Below, one piece after another: positions 59,911 through 64,000 of a stretch of DNA of 64,000 bases. This DNA comes from Cristatella mucedo (Eukaryota; Bryozoa; Phylactolaemata; Cristatellidae): assembly GCA_009760855.2 (NCBI GenBank), contig WPIO01000038.1:628501-692500 (forward strand), read 5' to 3'. Made by a program: the position numbers and the translations under genes. Position 1 is the first letter of the stretch; the number at the start of each line of letters is the position of its first letter. The notes under the pieces were generated by a model. The model did not search any database. It saw only the letters and a program-made list of their open reading frames with translations, and had not been told where the DNA came from.

Positions 59911-60114
59911 CCTACTACTTTCATGCTACCCACTCTCTTGGGTTGTACTCCAGATTCAGCTTTTCTCCTCCCTTTCTCTGTTGTGTACGATGAAGCGTCA
60001 AGGCGTGCACCTGCGTGCACCAAAGCCACATTGACTTGCAATGGAAATCGTACGCGGGGGCAGCACCCCTGGCTTTGTAGGCTTTATTGAGTCACAGATA
60101 GAATGCACGCAAAC

Positions 60115-60121
60115 ACGCACG

Positions 60122-60163
<42 letters not shown>
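60115..60163. repeat. (CA)n microsatellite
   Basis: About 45 bases of CA flanked by ACGCACGC words. Confidence 0.95.
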
Positions 60164-60166
<3 letters not shown>

Positions 60167-61983
60167 TTGGCGCATTCGCGGGATCATGCACGGGCGCATT
60201 TACGGGCTCGGGCACACATGTATTGACGTTTATTTTTCAAGGAAATTATCATTTAAGACGAAACTTACTCAGTTAAGCTAATACTAGATGTCTAACTGTC
60301 ACAGTCCATATTAGATGGCTGCCATAAAAATAAACATTGCATTTATCCGCAGGCGATCAAGGGCGGAGACGCGGTTCTGCCTCCGAAAGGTTAGTTCGTA
60401 AAGAAGGAGCGTGCAAACCTATGCCGACCGCAAACCAGCAGTGCCTCAACCACAGCCGCTAAGCCTGAGACCGGTGGAGGACTAATTAAACCTATTGCCT
60501 TCATTGGATCGGCCAGCATGTCGCACACATCGAGCTTTGCCAGTGCCAGTCTCCGGGCATTTCGTCGGGGGGGGGGGAGGAGTGCTTGCGTACTCGGCAA
60601 TAGCATCCGTATCCTACTGGTCTCACTTAACCGATAGACAATACAAGAGGCAATAGCGTTGCAGGAAACACATCTGCACACGTCTGCGCACTTATGGAAA
60701 TACTTGCAGAAACCTATACCGTGGTTCAGGTGGTACCCACAACATAACCGTCTTTGAAACTCAGGGTATCGGCTAGAAAGCGTGCTCAGCTGCAGCACCC
60801 AGCGGGACCCTAAGGGAGGCGCACCTCATTAGATATGGCGGCATTGTTGACAGAAGTCGAGGGAAGCATGACAGTCTACGTAAGTTCACGTCGGAAACGA
60901 GAGAACCTACACGCAATTCCCTTCTTTCTCCTTCCCCCTTCCCCACGTGACACTACGGACGCTGCCGCGCTTTCGCGCCCGTGCCCTTAGTCGTAGTCAC
61001 GCTCCGGAATCGACGCGCCGCCGAGCCACCCTTCACGCATGCGCCGAGCCCAGGCTTCCCTGATTGAAGCGCGCCGGACAGCCGTCGAGCAAGGGGCAGT
61101 AGATGTCAGACCGGCTTGCGGACAAAAGTGGATGGCAGAACGGTTGACGAAGGGCAGCGAGCCTAGCGGGCACTTACACGAAGGATACGCTACGAAAGGG
61201 CCGCGCCTAGTCAAATAGCTAAGCGAATACGAGCGATTAGGTAGACGAAGCAGGTAAAGGTAACGGCGTGTAGCAATAATCAGCCGTGGGCGCTTTTGCC
61301 GCGCGCGCACGGCGGAGGGAGAATGACGTATTGATGCAAGTACGTGCGCGAACGCACTACTTTGCTGGATGCATCTAAGCTGGGCATTTCTCGCGAGCCT
61401 CGTCGGCCGCTGGGCAGGCAGCACTTTTTTTTATCGCTCCGCAACGTCACGCGGGACTCACCTCCGCAAAGCATCTCATTACTTCAAACGAATGTGCGCA
61501 ACCGGGGTACCCGAAGTCGACTGGGCGCGCCTACTTCCCGAGTAATGAAACGGGCGACCAGGGCTCCGGGTGTGGCTGAGTGCAATGGCCCCGCTAGCGT
61601 GTAAGCCGACGAAAAGAGCGACGGAGCGAGCGCAAATGACTTGCCGCGAAGCTTCTATTGCTATTATCATCCTTTGAAGCTGCAAAAATCCTATGATCCT
61701 GACGTCAAACGTTACTGTAATAAAAAAAAGCTCATGCTATCCACAGGCGAGACTCACTTTAAGTGAACTCGCTGTAAGTATACCATTCATCATGGCGGCT
61801 TCTACGCCGCATACTGTCTTAACATGAAGTCAGAAGTCGGATGCAATTTGCGTGCTGTCTTAACCGCAACGACTTGCAAGCGACCGCAGACCCAATGTCC
61901 AAGCCCCGCGCAACAGCAGCTGCCGACGAAGGTGGGGGGGGGGGGGCGCCGCGGTTGCGCTCGACTGCACGCGGTAGTGACCA

Positions 61984-62130
61984 TATAAATATATATAACT
62001 CATTTGCATAGCGCCCTGAGACAACTTAATCTCTATTCAGGCACTTCACATTTGTCACGGGCTCGAGCTCCCGACCTCAGCAAGACCTTGATCGGGGGCG
62101 AGCACCTTAACCACTGGGCCAAACCAGCGA
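61984..62130 (-). mobile_element. SINE family A copy next to the FN2 exon
   Basis: TTTGCATAGCGCCCTGAGAC tail, ACGGGCTCGAGCTCCCGACC (B box) and CCACTGGGCCAAACCAGC (A box). Its head begins 27 bases past the FN2 exon donor. Confidence 0.85.
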
Positions 62131-62156
62131 AGCCCTCGAGGTCGCCCCCGGCTTAC

Positions 62157-62306
62157 CTCTGCAGTTGCGCCACATCCGGTCGGTGTCGTAGTTTCGCGTC
62201 GTGGCGCACCATGGCTGACTGTGCTCGTGGCTGACGCAGCTGTCTCTCCTCAAGCCGTCGTAGATGAAGGGGAAAACGCAGCGCGTCACGTCGTCGTCGG
62301 CTCGCA
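62157..62306 (-). CDS. Fibronectin type II domain exon
   Basis: Acceptor GTGCCTTTCTAG above 62306, donor AGAG|GTAAGC, phase 1 at both ends, 150 bases, the usual form of a transferable domain exon. After RADDDVTR it holds the FN2 pattern: CVFPFIYDG, a cysteine seven residues after the Tyr, QPWCATTRNYDTD and RMWRNC. All four cysteines and both Trp are in register. The residue before the last Cys is Asn where the family normally has an aromatic. FN2 domains bind collagen, choline lipids or glycans in secreted or receptor proteins. A SINE starts 27 bases inside the next intron. No partner exon was found, so the parent protein is unknown. Confidence 0.82.
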
Positions 62307-62309
62307 CTA

Positions 62310-63224
62310 GAAAGGCACGAACATAAGCCTGCTGGCTGGCTGTGCGGCGCCTGCAATGTCTGCATTACGTCGTCGGGAAAAGGTAAAAACTGCGGCCGCT
62401 CCACTGACTCTGACGCGGCGCGCGAGCTAAGGGCGAAGGGCTCGCGCGAAAAGCTGGCTGCGGGCCAGGCCGGGTGGCGGCGGCGGCGGCTGCTGCGGCG
62501 GCTGCGGCTACGCGACTTTATCTCTTGCTACGGCTTTCAGTCGGTTCGAGCTAGGGCTGACTGACTGGCGCTGCCGCTCGTCCATCGCCTTCCGACCTAG
62601 TCTCCAGCTCGAACCCTGCGCTCGCAGCCCGCCGCTGGGCTTCCGCCTGGAGCGTTTCGCTCGGCGCAAATTTTGCGCTTCCCGTCATACGTTTGCGCTT
62701 CCCTTGCGACGCGACCGCTGCGGGCATCGGCGACCTTTTGGCTTCCGCATTCTGCCTGCCCTCGTCGCGTGCAGATGCTCCCAATGAGTCGGCTGAGCCG
62801 ACGGGCGCCTCAGACGCTGGCGAAGCGGAAATGAATGGACGCACTTCTTCTAGCGCAGCGCCGCAGCTACAGCGGAGGCTATTAGTCCAAGGGGTAGCCA
62901 TCGCAAGCTGCTCTCACGGTGCTGCTGGGTAAACAGCCGGCCGCGTCCCGATCGCCCGCCCGCCCGAGCGGCTCTAGCAACGCTTCAGCCGCTACGCAAC
63001 TGCGCGGCTCTTGGCTTGACAGCCGCGCTTGTCTTTGAGCGGGCCGCGAGCGAGCAAACATAATTTGATCCTCGAGCATCTCCTTAGGGGTCCGCGAGGT
63101 GGAGTGAGGTCGGAGGTTACTCTGCTGCTCAGAGCGGAGCGGCAGCTCGTGAGCTTAGCACTACACAACGCAGACTGCGTCGAAACCGATCGGAGAGCGC
63201 GACTTTGACTGATGAGATCCTGCG
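62310..63224. other. CpG-rich DNA upstream of the FN2 exon
   Basis: CG-dense with a GGC trinucleotide run near 62476. A minus-strand frame from ATG 62901 runs 116 codons without a signal peptide or domain. It could be a 5' exon or promoter of the FN2 gene, but no phase-1 donor was matched. Confidence 0.4.
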
Positions 63225-63568
63225 AAGTAGGAAGAGAGAGGAAGTACGAAAGAAAGAGAGAGATAGGGAGAGAAGGAGAGAAGGAGAGGGAGGGAGGGAG
63301 AGAGAGGGAGGGAGAGAAGGAGAGGAAGAGAAGGAGAGGGAGGGAGGGAGGGGGGAGAGAGAGAGGCAGAGAAGGAGAGAAGGAGAGGGAGGGAGGGAGA
63401 GAGAGAGGCAGAGAAGGAGAGAAGGAGAGGGAGGGAGGGAGAGAGAGAGGCAGAGAGGAGAGAGAGAAGGAGAGGGAGGGAGGGAGAGAGAGAGAGGAAG
63501 AGAGGGAGAGAGGAGAGGGAGGGAGGGAGGGAGGGAGAAAGAGAGAGAGGCAGAGAGGGAGAGAAGGA

Positions 63569-63610
<42 letters not shown>

Positions 63611-64000
63611 CAGAGAAGGAGGGAAGGAGAGGGCTTGATGGAGGAGGAGAGAGAGGGCAGAGAGGGAGAGAAGGAGAGGGAGGGAGGGGAGAGAAGAGAG
63701 AAGGAGAGGGATCCCGAGCCAGGGAGGGAGAGAAGGAGAGGGAGAGAAGGAGGGGGAGGGAGGGAGAGAGGGAGGGAGAGAGAGAGGCAGAGAGAGAGAG
63801 AAGGGGAGGGGGAGGGAGGGAGAGAGAGAGAGGCAGAGAAGGAGGGAAGGAGAGGGAGGGAGGGAGGGAGAGAGAGAGGCAGAGAGGGAGAGAAGGAGAG
63901 GGAGGGAGGGAGAGAAGGAGAGAAGGAGAGGGAGGGAGAGGGAGGGAGAGAAGGAGAGGGAGAGAAGGAGAGGGAGGGAGGGAGGGAGGGAGGGAGAGAG
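63225..64000. repeat. Long polypurine satellite-like tract, runs off the edge
   Basis: About 775 bases almost wholly A and G on the plus strand. Recurring words GAGAAGGAGAGGGAGGGAGG and GAGAGAGAGGCAGAGAAGG reappear at roughly 45-60-base intervals. Confidence 0.93.

Larger units (their letters stand above)
59070..61983. other. Region downstream of the FN2 exon, no further exon recognised
   Basis: Contains a truncated SINE tail, a (CA)n run and a CpG-rich stretch at 60850-61650. I looked on the minus strand for a second FN2 or other Cys-patterned exon and found none. Confidence 0.45.

Overview
This is eukaryotic, animal nuclear DNA. Coding sequence is sparse and split into short exons with consensus GT/AG borders. 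The rest is large introns and spacers full of dinucleotide microsatellites, decayed L2/CR1-like LINE fragments, two tRNA-derived SINE families and one hAT MITE. No operons, ribosome binding sites or prokaryotic genes are present. A Dpr-like (Wirin-type) two-Ig protein, a LINE with a 2A-like motif and tRNA SINEs suggest a protostome invertebrate with a fairly large, repeat-rich genome. I cannot name the phylum with confidence.

Genes, all on the minus strand. Gene A (48083 to 38815, four exons) encodes a 311-residue secreted protein: signal peptide, V-type Ig, second Ig and a hydrophobic C-terminus typical of GPI anchoring. It resembles the Dpr/Zig-8 neuronal recognition family. All exon phases agree and the frame closes at a stop codon. 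Gene B (19666 to about 6146, six exons) starts in a CpG-rich segment and encodes a two-Ig type I membrane protein of about 305 residues with a short, very basic cytoplasmic tail. A further signal-peptide exon (50972 to 50817) lies 2.9 kb upstream of gene A. It ends in the phase needed to join gene A exon 2, so it is either an alternative first exon or the start of another gene. A single exon at 62306 to 62157 encodes a fibronectin type II domain of a gene whose other exons I could not find.

Layout. 1-1.4 kb: 3' part of a LINE. 1.4-6 kb: spacer with a LINE tail. 6-20 kb: gene B. 20-38.8 kb: repeat-rich spacer with many LINE 3' ends, SINEs, GA microsatellites and a SPIN-like hAT MITE at 28.9-29.1 kb. 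38.8-51 kb: gene A and the possible alternative exon, with CpG-rich DNA, minisatellites, a 27-bp inverted repeat, a TATA-like box and a pair of TATCGATA sites. 51.8-54 kb: the longest LINE copy, split by a SINE. 54.8-63.2 kb: CpG-rich DNA with several SINEs and the FN2 exon. 63.2-64 kb: a long polypurine tract running off the edge.

Genes A and B are both Ig-superfamily surface proteins in tandem and could serve cell recognition together, but that is inference. SINE family A carries the same 3' tail as the LINE, so the LINE machinery probably mobilised it. Every boundary here was read by eye; RNA evidence and database searches were not available.
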